Source: Planomonospora sp. ID67723
Lineage (GTDB): Bacteria; Actinomycetota; Actinomycetes; Streptosporangiales; Streptosporangiaceae
Reading direction: 5' to 3'
DNA: 64,000 nucleotides
NCBI RefSeq assembly: GCF_015711605.1
Contig: NZ_JABTEZ010000002.1
Span: 744,001-808,000 of the forward strand
In this document: positions 9,087 to 16,651 of the stretch, one piece after another
How the letters are laid out: the number at the start of each line of letters is the position of its first letter
Position numbering within the stretch: the first letter of the stretch is position 1
Position numbers and translations under genes: made by a program
The notes under the pieces: model-generated
Databases searched by the model: none
What the model saw: only the letters and a program-made list of their open reading frames with translations
Told to the model about the DNA's origin: nothing

Positions 9087-9104
9087 TGAACATTGTTCTA
9101 GTCT
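9087..9104 (+). promoter_or_regulatory. Operator-like palindrome and -10 element of beta-helix operon
   Basis: GAACA-T-TGTTC at 9088-9098 is a perfect 5-bp inverted repeat that abuts a TAGTCT -10-like hexamer at 9099-9104, six bases before the ATG at 9111. A protein bound here would block a leaderless promoter. The TetR protein at the end of the operon is the obvious candidate (inference). TGAACATTGTTCTA recurs with one change at 25984-25997. Confidence 0.5.
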
Positions 9105-9110
9105 CCCGGC

Positions 9111-11129
9111 ATGCGTTCGTTGCGCAGGGTCGCGACCGCCGTCGCGCTGACCTTCGGTCTGCTGCTGCCCGCCTCCGCCGCCCTCGCCCACGAGGAGCGC
9201 CCGGTCGCCTTCCCCGACGGCACGGGCAGCGTCCCGGCGCGCCGTACCGGAGAACCCGACCTGCTGGTCTGCAAGACCGACCGCGCGGACTTCGGCAGGC
9301 GGATCGCGGCCTTCCCCGCCGACCTCAAACAGCGCAACCTGGAACTGTTCGAGCGCTGCCAGGACAGCGGCTACCGCCACCTGCAGGAGGCGGTCGACCG
9401 GGTCGACCGGGCCGGGATGAACATCGCGATTCTGCCCGGCGTCTACCTGGAGGAGCCAAGCCAGCCCGAGCCCGCGGGAGACTGCGCCAGGCTGGACGCC
9501 CGCTGGTCGTCGTGGGGATACCAGATCCTCTCCTTCGAGCAGCAGAAGCAGTGCCCGCACAACCAGAACCTGGTCGCCATCCTCGGGGTCGAGGACCTGC
9601 AGATCGAGGGCACCGGCGCGGGTCCGCTGGACGTGATCATCGACGCGCAGTACAAGAAGTTGAACGCGATCCGGGCCGACATGACCGACGGGATCTACTT
9701 CCGCAACTTCACCGCCCAGCGGACGACGTTCAACTCGCTCTACATCCTGGCCACCGACGGGTTCGTCATCGACACGATGCTCACCCGCTGGAACGACGAG
9801 TACGGCTTCCTGACCTTCGCCAGCGACCACGGTCTCTACACCGACTGCGAGTCCTACGGCAACGGCGACTCCGGCATCTATCCGGGCAGCGCCTCCGACA
9901 TCAACGACGGCCGGGGCCACGACGTGCCGCGCTACGCCATCGAGATCCGGCGCTGCAGGAGCCACCACAACATGGTCGGCTACTCGGGTACGGCGGGCGA
10001 CTCGGTCTACGCCCACGACAACGAGTTCTACGAGAACATGGGCGGCGCCTCGATGGACAGCGCCTTCGCCGGGCATCCGGGCCTGCCGCAGAACCACGCG
10101 AGGTTCGAGCGCAACAAGATCTACGACAACAACCAGGACTACTACCGGTACGTCGCCGACGGCACCTGCGCCAAGCCCCCGGCCGAGCGAGGCTACGAGC
10201 GGGGCGTCGTCTGCCCGCAGATCGGCATGCCCCCGGGCACCGGCGTCATCACCGCGGGCGGCAACTGGAACGTCTTCAGGGACAACTGGATCTGGGGCCA
10301 CGACGAGGCCGCCTTCAACCTGCTGGCCGTACCCGCCTTCATCCGGGGCGAGGAGTCCTGGGGCAAGCAGTTCGACACCTCCCACCACAACCTCTACGAG
10401 GGCAATCGGCTCGGGGTCTCGCCGGCGGGGGAGAGCCGCCCCAACGGCGCGGGAGTCTCCTGGGACGGCCAGGGCACCGGCAACTGCTGGCAGCGCGACG
10501 TCGGCCCCTCGACTCCCTGGGCGCTGCCCGCCTGCGGTTCGGCGGGACCGTCCCGGATCCTCAGCGAGCCGGTCAAGATCGCCAAGAACTACCTGTGCAA
10601 CGACTACAGCATCAAGGATCGGAGGCTCCCGGCCGGCTGCGACTGGTACGGCTCGACCGGCCTGGCCAGGGTGGAGGTCCAGCTGGCCCTGGCCGGCTCC
10701 CTCGTCCTCGGCCTGGTCGCGGTCCTGCTCCGGCGACGCCGCCTCCCCTCGCGGGCCGGGCTGGCGGTCACGCTCACCGGGCTGGCGGGCCTGGGCCTGG
10801 ACGTCTTCGGCGCGGCGTACGAGTACACGGTGCTGCCCGCCGCCGCCCTGGCGCTGATGGGCGTGTGGTGGATCGGGGCCGGGCGGCTGCTGTCCGGGAG
10901 CGGCATGCGCGGCAACAGGGTGTTCGGCTGGTTCACCGTCGCGCTGGGCGCGCTCGCCCTGGCCGACGCGTTCGACAAGGCGATCATGATGATCCCGCTG
11001 CTGCCGGTCGGCCCCGGCTGGATCCGCGGCCTGCTCACCGGGGTGTGGACGCTCTGGGCGATCGTCCTGCTCGCTCCGCGGCCCCGCCGTACGGCTCCGG
11101 CCGGGGCCGCGGAGAAGGCGGTCGCATGA
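9111..11129 (+). CDS. Secreted right-handed beta-helix protein with C-terminal membrane segments
   Basis: 672 residues. A signal peptide (MRSLRRVATAVALTFGLLLP, cleavage after about ALA at 26) leads to an extracellular domain of about 490 residues with the periodic pattern of parallel beta-helix (NosD/pectate-lyase-like) proteins, e.g. IYFRNFTAQRTTFNSLYI, SYGNGDSGIYPGSASDI, HHNMVGYSGTAGDSVYAHDNEFYENMGGA. Several cysteines suggest disulfides. After residue 520 come about five hydrophobic helices, so the C-terminus is anchored in the membrane. It overlaps the next gene by 4 bp (ATGA). There is no Shine-Dalgarno; TAGTCT six bases upstream suggests a leaderless start. Catalytic activity, if any, is unknown; a polysaccharide or cell-surface role is inference. 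Confidence 0.8.
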   Translation: MRSLRRVATAVALTFGLLLPASAALAHEERPVAFPDGTGSVPARRTGEPDLLVCKTDRADFGRRIAAFPADLKQRNLELFERCQDSGYRHLQEAVDRVDRAGMNIAILPGVYLEEPSQPEPAGDCARLDARWSSWGYQILSFEQQKQCPHNQNLVAILGVEDLQIEGTGAGPLDVIIDAQYKKLNAIRADMTDGIYFRNFTAQRTTFNSLYILATDGFVIDTMLTRWNDEYGFLTFASDHGLYTDCESYGNGDSGIYPGSASDINDGRGHDVPRYAIEIRRCRSHHNMVGYSGTAGDSVYAHDNEFYENMGGASMDSAFAGHPGLPQNHARFERNKIYDNNQDYYRYVADGTCAKPPAERGYERGVVCPQIGMPPGTGVITAGGNWNVFRDNWIWGHDEAAFNLLAVPAFIRGEESWGKQFDTSHHNLYEGNRLGVSPAGESRPNGAGVSWDGQGTGNCWQRDVGPSTPWALPACGSAGPSRILSEPVKIAKNYLCNDYSIKDRRLPAGCDWYGSTGLARVEVQLALAGSLVLGLVAVLLRRRRLPSRAGLAVTLTGLAGLGLDVFGAAYEYTVLPAAALALMGVWWIGAGRLLSGSGMRGNRVFGWFTVALGALALADAFDKAIMMIPLLPVGPGWIRGLLTGVWTLWAIVLLAPRPRRTAPAGAAEKAVA

Positions 11130-11632
11130 TCGGGCGGACCTTCTCCGGCCCGGCACGACGGGCGGTTTCGGCGGCCGCCGGGAGTCTCCGGAGGACGGGG
11201 ACGCGGACCTCCGTACGGCTTCTCCCGCCGAGGGCGCCGGGCGCCTGCCTGCTGGTGGCGGCTTGCCTGCTGGTGGCCGCCTGCAACGTCTCCACCGGCC
11301 ACCACGTCCCCGGTGCCGACCACGCCGTGGCCACCGCGCCCCCGGCCTACGACGCCTACGGCGCGCCCAAGGGCCCGACGGTCGAGATCACGATCACCGG
11401 GGGGAGGGTCAGCCCCGCTCCCGGCCGCGTCGAGGCCGTCAAGGGCCACGCGGTCCGCCTGGTCGTCACCTCCGACATCGCCGACGAGCTCCACATCCAC
11501 GGCTTCGACCTCACCCACCCCCTGGAGGCCGGGGAGCCGGCCACCGTCGACTTCGTCGCCGACCGCACCGGGCTGTTCGAGGTCGAGACCCACGAGTCCG
11601 GACTGGTCCTCACCCAGATCGCCGTCCGATGA
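11126..11632 (+). CDS. Cupredoxin-like lipoprotein
   Basis: 168 residues. A long basic N-region leads to a lipoprotein signal with two consecutive lipoboxes (LLVAAC twice), the second followed by NVSTG. The mature part is one beta-sandwich of the EfeO/cupredoxin type: VEITITGGRVSPAPGRVEAVKGHAVRLVVTSD-like strands, then ELHIHGFD with H123 and H125, and FEVETHESG with H156. The usual Cys and Met copper ligands are not visible, so copper binding is uncertain. The ATG overlaps the upstream stop (ATGA), and the stop overlaps the next start likewise, so it is translated with the beta-helix and membrane proteins. It probably faces the outside of the membrane. Confidence 0.8.
   Translation: MIGRTFSGPARRAVSAAAGSLRRTGTRTSVRLLPPRAPGACLLVAACLLVAACNVSTGHHVPGADHAVATAPPAYDAYGAPKGPTVEITITGGRVSPAPGRVEAVKGHAVRLVVTSDIADELHIHGFDLTHPLEAGEPATVDFVADRTGLFEVETHESGLVLTQIAVR
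11246..11281 (+). repeat. 18-bp tandem duplication of the lipobox
   Basis: Two 18-bp units differing at two positions (11246-11263 and 11264-11281) encode the duplicated CLLVAA of the lipoprotein signal peptide. The duplication is in frame and leaves two potential lipidated cysteines. Confidence 0.8.
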
Positions 11633-12975
11633 GATCGCCGGCGGCCTCTCCGGCGGTGTCGCCCGGGGTTCCCCCGGGGCCGGTGGCGGAGGTCCTCGCG
11701 CATGGCGTGGGAAGCAGGCACGACCTGCCGATCCCGCTGTTCTACGCCTTCGCCGGGGCGTTCGCGGCGCTGTTCGTCTCCTTCCTGGGGCTCGCCCTGC
11801 TCTGGGGCGACCCGCGGTTCCGGGGCGGTGCGGCGGGGCGGCCGGTGCGGCTGCCCGAGGGCCCGCGGACCCGCTGGGTCCTGCGGATCCTGGGGCTGAC
11901 CGGGACCGCCCTCGCCGGGGCGTGGACGGTCCTGGGTCCCGACGACCCGGCGCGCAACCCGGCCGCCCACCTGGTCTACGTGGTCCTGTGGGCCGGCCTG
12001 GTCCCGGCGTCGCTGCTGTTCGGCCCGGTCTGGAGGCTGCTCAACCCGCTGCGCACGATCCACCTGCTGCTCGGGGGCCGGTACAGGGGCCCGGCCCCCT
12101 TCGGCTACTGGCCGGCCGCGCTCGGCCTGGCCGCCTTCACCTGGATGGAGCTGGCCTCCCCGGAACCGGCCTCGACGGCCACACTGATGATCTTCTTCGC
12201 CCTGTACGGCGCGGCCCAGCTGGCCGGGGCCTTCGTCTACGGCTCGGGGTGGTTCGACCGGGCCGACGCCTTCGAGGTCTACTCGGCCCTGATCGGACGC
12301 CTGTCCCCACTGGGCCGCCGGGACGACGGCAGGCTCGTCCTGCGCAACCCCTTCGACGGCCTCGACGCCCTGCGCCCGGCTCCCGGCCTGGTCGCGACCG
12401 TGTGCGTACTGCTCGGCTCGACCGGTTACGACGGTTTCTCCGGATCCCCGTGGTGGGTGGACGTCCTGCAGTCCGGGCCGCTGGGGCGCACCGTCACGGG
12501 AACCCTCGGCCTGCTCGCCGCGATCCTCCTCGTGGCGCTGCTCTACCAGGCGTGCGCCGGCGCGGCCGGACTGATCGGCGGAGCGCGGGGGACCGGCGCG
12601 GCCCCGCTGACCGGCCGTACAGGTCCGGCCGGTGTCACGGGAACGGCTCCCCGGTTCGCCCACTCGCTGATCCCGATCGCCGTCGGCTACCTCATCGCCC
12701 ACTACTTCTCCCTCCTCGTCGTCGAGGGCCAGCAGGCGGCGATCCTCTCCCTCGGGCTGGACCGGACCGTGGACGTCGAGGTCGTCGGGGCCGGCGCGAC
12801 CGCCTCCGTCCAGGTGCTGGCCATCGTGACCGGCCACGTCCTGGGAGTGGTCGCCGCCCACGACCGCTCCGTACGGATCTTCGTCCCGATGAGGGCCGTC
12901 GCCGGGCAGCTCCCACTGCTGATCATGATGATCTGCTACACCGTCGGCGGGCTCACCCTCCTGTTCGCGGCATGA
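11629..12975 (+). CDS. Polytopic membrane protein, third gene of beta-helix/cupredoxin operon
   Basis: A 448-residue protein with roughly 9-10 membrane helices. After a short proline-rich N-terminus comes LAHGVGSRHDLPIPLFYAF, a start that resembles actinobacterial membrane proteins annotated, without good evidence, as fenitrothion hydrolase; that resemblance is from memory. No motif of a known transporter or enzyme is visible; a conserved charged loop is GDPRFRGGAAGRPVRLPEG. ATGA overlaps at both ends couple it to the lipoprotein upstream and the TetR gene downstream, so the four proteins likely form one functional unit at the membrane. Function unknown. Confidence 0.75.
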   Translation: MRSPAASPAVSPGVPPGPVAEVLAHGVGSRHDLPIPLFYAFAGAFAALFVSFLGLALLWGDPRFRGGAAGRPVRLPEGPRTRWVLRILGLTGTALAGAWTVLGPDDPARNPAAHLVYVVLWAGLVPASLLFGPVWRLLNPLRTIHLLLGGRYRGPAPFGYWPAALGLAAFTWMELASPEPASTATLMIFFALYGAAQLAGAFVYGSGWFDRADAFEVYSALIGRLSPLGRRDDGRLVLRNPFDGLDALRPAPGLVATVCVLLGSTGYDGFSGSPWWVDVLQSGPLGRTVTGTLGLLAAILLVALLYQACAGAAGLIGGARGTGAAPLTGRTGPAGVTGTAPRFAHSLIPIAVGYLIAHYFSLLVVEGQQAAILSLGLDRTVDVEVVGAGATASVQVLAIVTGHVLGVVAAHDRSVRIFVPMRAVAGQLPLLIMMICYTVGGLTLLFAA

Positions 12976-13550
12976 TTGAGGCCGTGGGATCCTCCGTACG
13001 CCGAAGCCCGGTCCAGCAGCGCAGCGTGGAGCGGGTGAACCAGATGCTCGACGCGGCCGCCGCCCTGCTCGACGAGGGCGGCTACGACGCGCTGAGCACC
13101 CGCGCGGTGGCGGTCCGCGCCGGGGTGCCGATCGGTTCGATCTACCACTTCTTCCGCGACAAGCGCGGCCTGGCCGACGCCCTGGCCCAGCGCAACCTGG
13201 AGCGCTTCCTGGCCGGGGTCGAGCGGCGGCTGGACGGCGTGACGCATTGGCCGGTCATGGTGGATCTGGTCGTGGACGAGTACGTCGAGATGAAGCGCAC
13301 CGTCCCGGGCTTCGCGGTCCTGGACTTCGGAGAGAACCGGGTGGTCGCCGAGTCCCTGGCGGCCTACCTCGCCCAGCGCATCGCCCCGGTCGACGCGGCC
13401 GGCCTGACCCGCCCCATGCTGGTCGCCGTCGAGGCCGCCGACGCCCTCCTCAAGCTCGCCTTCCGCGAGTCCCCCGCGGGCGACCCTTTCTACATCGACC
13501 AGACCAAGGAACTCCTCCGCGCCTACCTGGAGCGCGCCCTGCCCCACTGA
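12972..13550 (+). CDS. TetR family regulator of beta-helix operon
   Basis: 192 residues. The helix-turn-helix spans about residues 20-65 (LDEGGYDALSTRAVAVRAGVPIGSIYHFFRDKRGLADAL), and the C-terminal half is a helical ligand/dimer domain. The ATG at 12972 overlaps the stop of the membrane protein gene (ATGA), making it the last gene of the operon starting at 9111. It probably autoregulates the operon through the GAACA-T-TGTTC palindrome at 9088-9098. The ligand is unknown. Confidence 0.9.
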   Translation: MIEAVGSSVRRSPVQQRSVERVNQMLDAAAALLDEGGYDALSTRAVAVRAGVPIGSIYHFFRDKRGLADALAQRNLERFLAGVERRLDGVTHWPVMVDLVVDEYVEMKRTVPGFAVLDFGENRVVAESLAAYLAQRIAPVDAAGLTRPMLVAVEAADALLKLAFRESPAGDPFYIDQTKELLRAYLERALPH

Positions 13551-13658
13551 ACGCGCAGCGCGACCTGCCGCACGCCTCGCCGGGCTGGACGTCGGAGGTG
13601 TGCACGGGCAGGGTGAGGTCGAGCCCGGCGTCAGGGAGCCGGTGACCGAGGCATAACC

Positions 13659-13690
13659 AGGCAGGCCCCCGTCGCAGGGGTGGTCTGCCT
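13659..13690 (+). terminator. Nested stem-loop after the beta-helix operon
   Basis: AGGCAG pairs with CTGCCT on the outside and CCCC with GGGG inside, about 110 bp after the TetR stop and 60 bp before the next gene. The rest of the 199-bp gap shows no gene. Confidence 0.45.
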
Positions 13691-13749
13691 CCAGCCGGAT
13701 CGCGGGTCTGCCCGATGGCGGTCACGACCGCCGAACCGAGAATGGAGAC

Positions 13750-15822
13750 ATGCGGCTTCTCCTCACGGCTCTTGCGGCGCTCGGCGGGTGCGCGGTCATG
13801 CTGGCTGTCGCAATCGCGCTGGCCACCGACCGTCCGTCCCTGGCCGGCTGGGTCCTGTCGGGGCCGTTCCCGATGTACGCCGTGGGCGTGGCGGCCTTCC
13901 TGTGCCGGCCCGGCAACCCGGCGGTGCGCTGGCTGCTCGCCACTGGGACCATGTTCGCCCTTGAGACATGCCTGGGCGATGTCGTGCTGCCCCTCATCGC
14001 CGGCTGGCCGCCCGTATGGATCCTGGCGCTGGTCCGTCAGTGGGCGGGTACGGCCAGCGTGATGGCCATGATGGGATTCATCGGGCTCTTCCCCGTGGGC
14101 CGTGCAGAACGCCCGTTCGAACGGTTCGTCATCCGGGCCCTGGCGGCCCTGGCCGTGCTGGTTCCGGTGCTCAACGCGCTGTCGGACCACACCCTGGCGC
14201 GGGGGATGTACCCCAGCGCGTACCCGGTCTTCCTCAGCCCCCTCTTCGTCGAGGCGCTCGCCCCGCTGGGGCCCGCGACCGTCCTGCTGTACCAGGGCTT
14301 CCCGCTGTGGATCATGCTCGGTTTCCTCCTGCTGGCCGCACGCTACCGGCGGGCCCCGTCCGACCAGCGCCGCAAGATCAGATGGCTGCTCTTCGGCAAT
14401 GTCGCCGCGGCCGTCTTGTGGATCCCGCAGTTCCTCGTCGTCTGGCTGGCCGGGGAGAACTCGGCGGCATACCTGGTGATCGACGCCGTCAGCTGGCCGA
14501 TGACGGTGATCATCGTGCTCGGCTCGACGCTCGTGGCGCTGTTCCACGAGGGGGTCTTCGGCATCGACCGCCCGGCCCGGCGCTCGCTCGTCTACCGCCT
14601 GCTGTGGTCGCTGATCACGGTGGGCTACGTCGGCGTCGCCACCGGTCTGGGCATCCTGGCCAACTGGTATTTGCCGGCCGGCGTCGCGGTGCTGCTGACG
14701 ATCTGCATGACCCTCCTGCTCCAGCCGGTGCGCGGGCGGCTGGAGCAGTTGGCCGACAGATGGGTCTTCGGCGCCCGGCTCGACGGCTACCGGCTGCTCA
14801 GCCGGTTCGGCGCGGTGCTGGAGAAGTCACCCGGCCCGGCCACGCTGCTGCAGGAACTGGCCGAGACCGTGCGCCGGGGGCTGAACCTGACCTGGGCCCG
14901 GGTCCGTCTCGACCCGGACATCGCCCATGCCGGGGGCGCGCAGGGGATCGGCGTCGGGGAGCGGGCGGACCCGGCGCTGGTGGTCCCCATCACCCACGGC
15001 CAGAAGGTGCTGGGCAGCATCGAGTGCGGTCCCCGGCGGGACGGCCCGCTCCTGAAGGAGGACCGCCGCCTCCTGGGCTACCTCGCCGGTCAGGCGGCGG
15101 CCGTCGTGCACAACATCCATCTCACCGCCGAGCTGTCCGCGCAGCTCCTGCTGATCCGGCGGCAGGCCGCCGAGCTGGCCGCCTCCCGGGAACGGGTCGC
15201 CCAGGGCCAGGACGCCGAGCGCCGCCGCATCCAGCGCGACCTGCACGACGGCGTGCAGCAGGAGGTGGTGGCACTGACCGCCAAGCTGGGACTGGTCCGC
15301 CAGCGGCTGCGGCGCGGTGACCCGCGAGCCGAGCAGGACCTGACCGAGCTCCACGGGGACCTGGGCACGCTCCTGAACGGCCTGCGCGAGTTCGCGTACA
15401 CGATCCATCCGCCGGTCCTCAGCGACCGGGGACTGCTGGAGGCGGTCGAGGCCCAGGCCGCCCGCCTTCCCGTATTGATGGAGGTCAGGGCCGACCCGGT
15501 GCTGCGGGGCACGCGCTTCCCCTCCCACATCGAGGCCACCGCCTGGTACGCGGTGGCCGAAGCCCTGTCCAACGCGGTCAAGCACGCCGACGCGACCCGG
15601 GTGGAGGTCTCACTCCGGCAGGCCGATCACCGGCTGGTGCTGGCGGTCCGCGACGACGGCCGGGGATTCGACCCGGAGGCCGCCCGCGGGCTGGGACTGA
15701 CCGGGCTCGCCGACCGGTTGGACATCGCCGGCGGCACCCTGCAGGTGCACAGCGCCTCCGGCGCGGGCACCGAACTGTGCATGGAGATCCCGCTGACCCA
15801 CCCGGAGGCCGCAGATGCCTGA
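13750..15822 (+). CDS. Membrane sensor histidine kinase, NarL/DesK type (HisKA_3)
   Basis: 690 residues. About eight to ten membrane helices occupy residues 1-330, followed by a GAF-like region (about 350-450), a coiled coil (LSAQLLLIRRQAAELAASRERV), the HisKA_3 dimerisation helix with phospho-acceptor H499 in QRDLHDGVQQEV, and a HATPase_c domain with the N-box near ALSNAVKHADA and G-box DDGRGFD. It should phosphorylate the response regulator whose gene overlaps its 3' end by 8 bp. The signal is unknown; the many membrane helices and short loops suggest a membrane-state or hydrophobic signal. Confidence 0.92.
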   Translation: MRLLLTALAALGGCAVMLAVAIALATDRPSLAGWVLSGPFPMYAVGVAAFLCRPGNPAVRWLLATGTMFALETCLGDVVLPLIAGWPPVWILALVRQWAGTASVMAMMGFIGLFPVGRAERPFERFVIRALAALAVLVPVLNALSDHTLARGMYPSAYPVFLSPLFVEALAPLGPATVLLYQGFPLWIMLGFLLLAARYRRAPSDQRRKIRWLLFGNVAAAVLWIPQFLVVWLAGENSAAYLVIDAVSWPMTVIIVLGSTLVALFHEGVFGIDRPARRSLVYRLLWSLITVGYVGVATGLGILANWYLPAGVAVLLTICMTLLLQPVRGRLEQLADRWVFGARLDGYRLLSRFGAVLEKSPGPATLLQELAETVRRGLNLTWARVRLDPDIAHAGGAQGIGVGERADPALVVPITHGQKVLGSIECGPRRDGPLLKEDRRLLGYLAGQAAAVVHNIHLTAELSAQLLLIRRQAAELAASRERVAQGQDAERRRIQRDLHDGVQQEVVALTAKLGLVRQRLRRGDPRAEQDLTELHGDLGTLLNGLREFAYTIHPPVLSDRGLLEAVEAQAARLPVLMEVRADPVLRGTRFPSHIEATAWYAVAEALSNAVKHADATRVEVSLRQADHRLVLAVRDDGRGFDPEAARGLGLTGLADRLDIAGGTLQVHSASGAGTELCMEIPLTHPEAADA

Positions 15823-16573
15823 GCCACTGAGAATCGTGATGGCCGACGACAACTACCTCGTCCGGGAGGGTGCGCGGCGGCTGCTCGAAGACTCGGGCGA
15901 GGTCGTCGTCCAGGCCGCGGTCGGCTCCGCGCCCGAACTGCTCGACGCGGTACGGCGCATGCGCCCCGATGCCGTGCTGACCGACATCCGCATGCCGTCC
16001 GGCGTGGTCCCGGCGGGCCTGCCCGTCCACGACCAGGCCGCCGGTCCGGCCGACAGGGCCGGGCAGGACGACGGGACCGGCCGGGCGATGGAGGGCATCG
16101 ACGCCGCCCACGCCATCAAGGCGGGCCACCCGGAGATCGGCGTGGTCATCCTGTCGCAGTATGTCGACGAGACCTACGCCTTCGAGCTGTTCCGCGACGG
16201 CACCGCCGGCCTGGCCTACCTGCTCAAGGACCGCATCGGCGACGTGCAGCGGCTGGTGAGCGCGCTGCACGAGGTCGCCCGCGGCGGATCGGTCGTCGAC
16301 TCCAAGGTGGTCGAGGCGCTCGTCGCCCGCCGTACCCAACTGCGCGAGTCGCCCCTCGCCCTGCTCACGGCCCGCGAGCTGGACATCCTGCGTGAGATGG
16401 CGCAGGGGCGCGGCAACGCGGGCATCGCCGCGCAGCTGGTCCTGGCGGAGTCGTCGGTGGAGAAACACGTCACCGCAATCTTCTCCAAGCTCGGTCTCAC
16501 CGCCGAACCACTGGTGCACAGGCGTGTCATGGCCGTGCTGACCTTCCTGCGCGAGACCGGCCTCAGCAGCTGA
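15815..16573 (+). CDS. NarL-type response regulator with an insertion in the receiver
   Basis: 252 residues. The receiver has the acidic pair D11/D12, phospho-acceptor D57 in TDIRMP, a conserved Ser in VVILSQY and Lys in YLLKDR. The LuxR helix-turn-helix is at about 185-240 (LTARELDILREMAQGRGNAGIAAQLVLAESSVEKHVTAIFSKLGL). Between D57IRMP and GIDAAHAI there are about 32 residues (SGVVPAGLPVHDQ... rich in G, A, D) where the family normally has about 8, so some 24 extra residues sit in the beta3-alpha3 loop next to the phosphorylation site. The corresponding DNA is a large imperfect hairpin. It overlaps the kinase gene and is its cognate regulator. Confidence 0.9.
   Translation: MPEPLRIVMADDNYLVREGARRLLEDSGEVVVQAAVGSAPELLDAVRRMRPDAVLTDIRMPSGVVPAGLPVHDQAAGPADRAGQDDGTGRAMEGIDAAHAIKAGHPEIGVVILSQYVDETYAFELFRDGTAGLAYLLKDRIGDVQRLVSALHEVARGGSVVDSKVVEALVARRTQLRESPLALLTARELDILREMAQGRGNAGIAAQLVLAESSVEKHVTAIFSKLGLTAEPLVHRRVMAVLTFLRETGLSS
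16006..16078 (+). repeat. Imperfect palindrome inside the receiver domain
   Basis: GGTCCCG (16006-16012) pairs with CGGGACC (16072-16078), and CCTGCCCG (16018-16025) with CGGGCAGG (16060-16067), giving a two-part stem that coincides with the extra residues of the response regulator. It may be an in-frame palindromic insertion element. Confidence 0.6.
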
Positions 16574-16651
16574 CGGCACCGCCGGCCGGCATCCTCCCCG
16601 GGCTGTCTGCGTTCCGCTACGCCCTGTCCGCAAGCGGAGTACGGAGAGGTG

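Noticed and set aside
8747-11125. In-frame extension of the cupredoxin gene up to 8747
   Set aside because: It overlaps the TetR and beta-helix genes in another frame and is Arg/Pro-rich shadow sequence; the lipoprotein start with ATGA overlap is at 11126.
16574-16651. TCCGCT/AGCGGA stem-loop as terminator between the response regulator and nadE
   Set aside because: The arms are only 6 bp and the loop is long; too weak to call.
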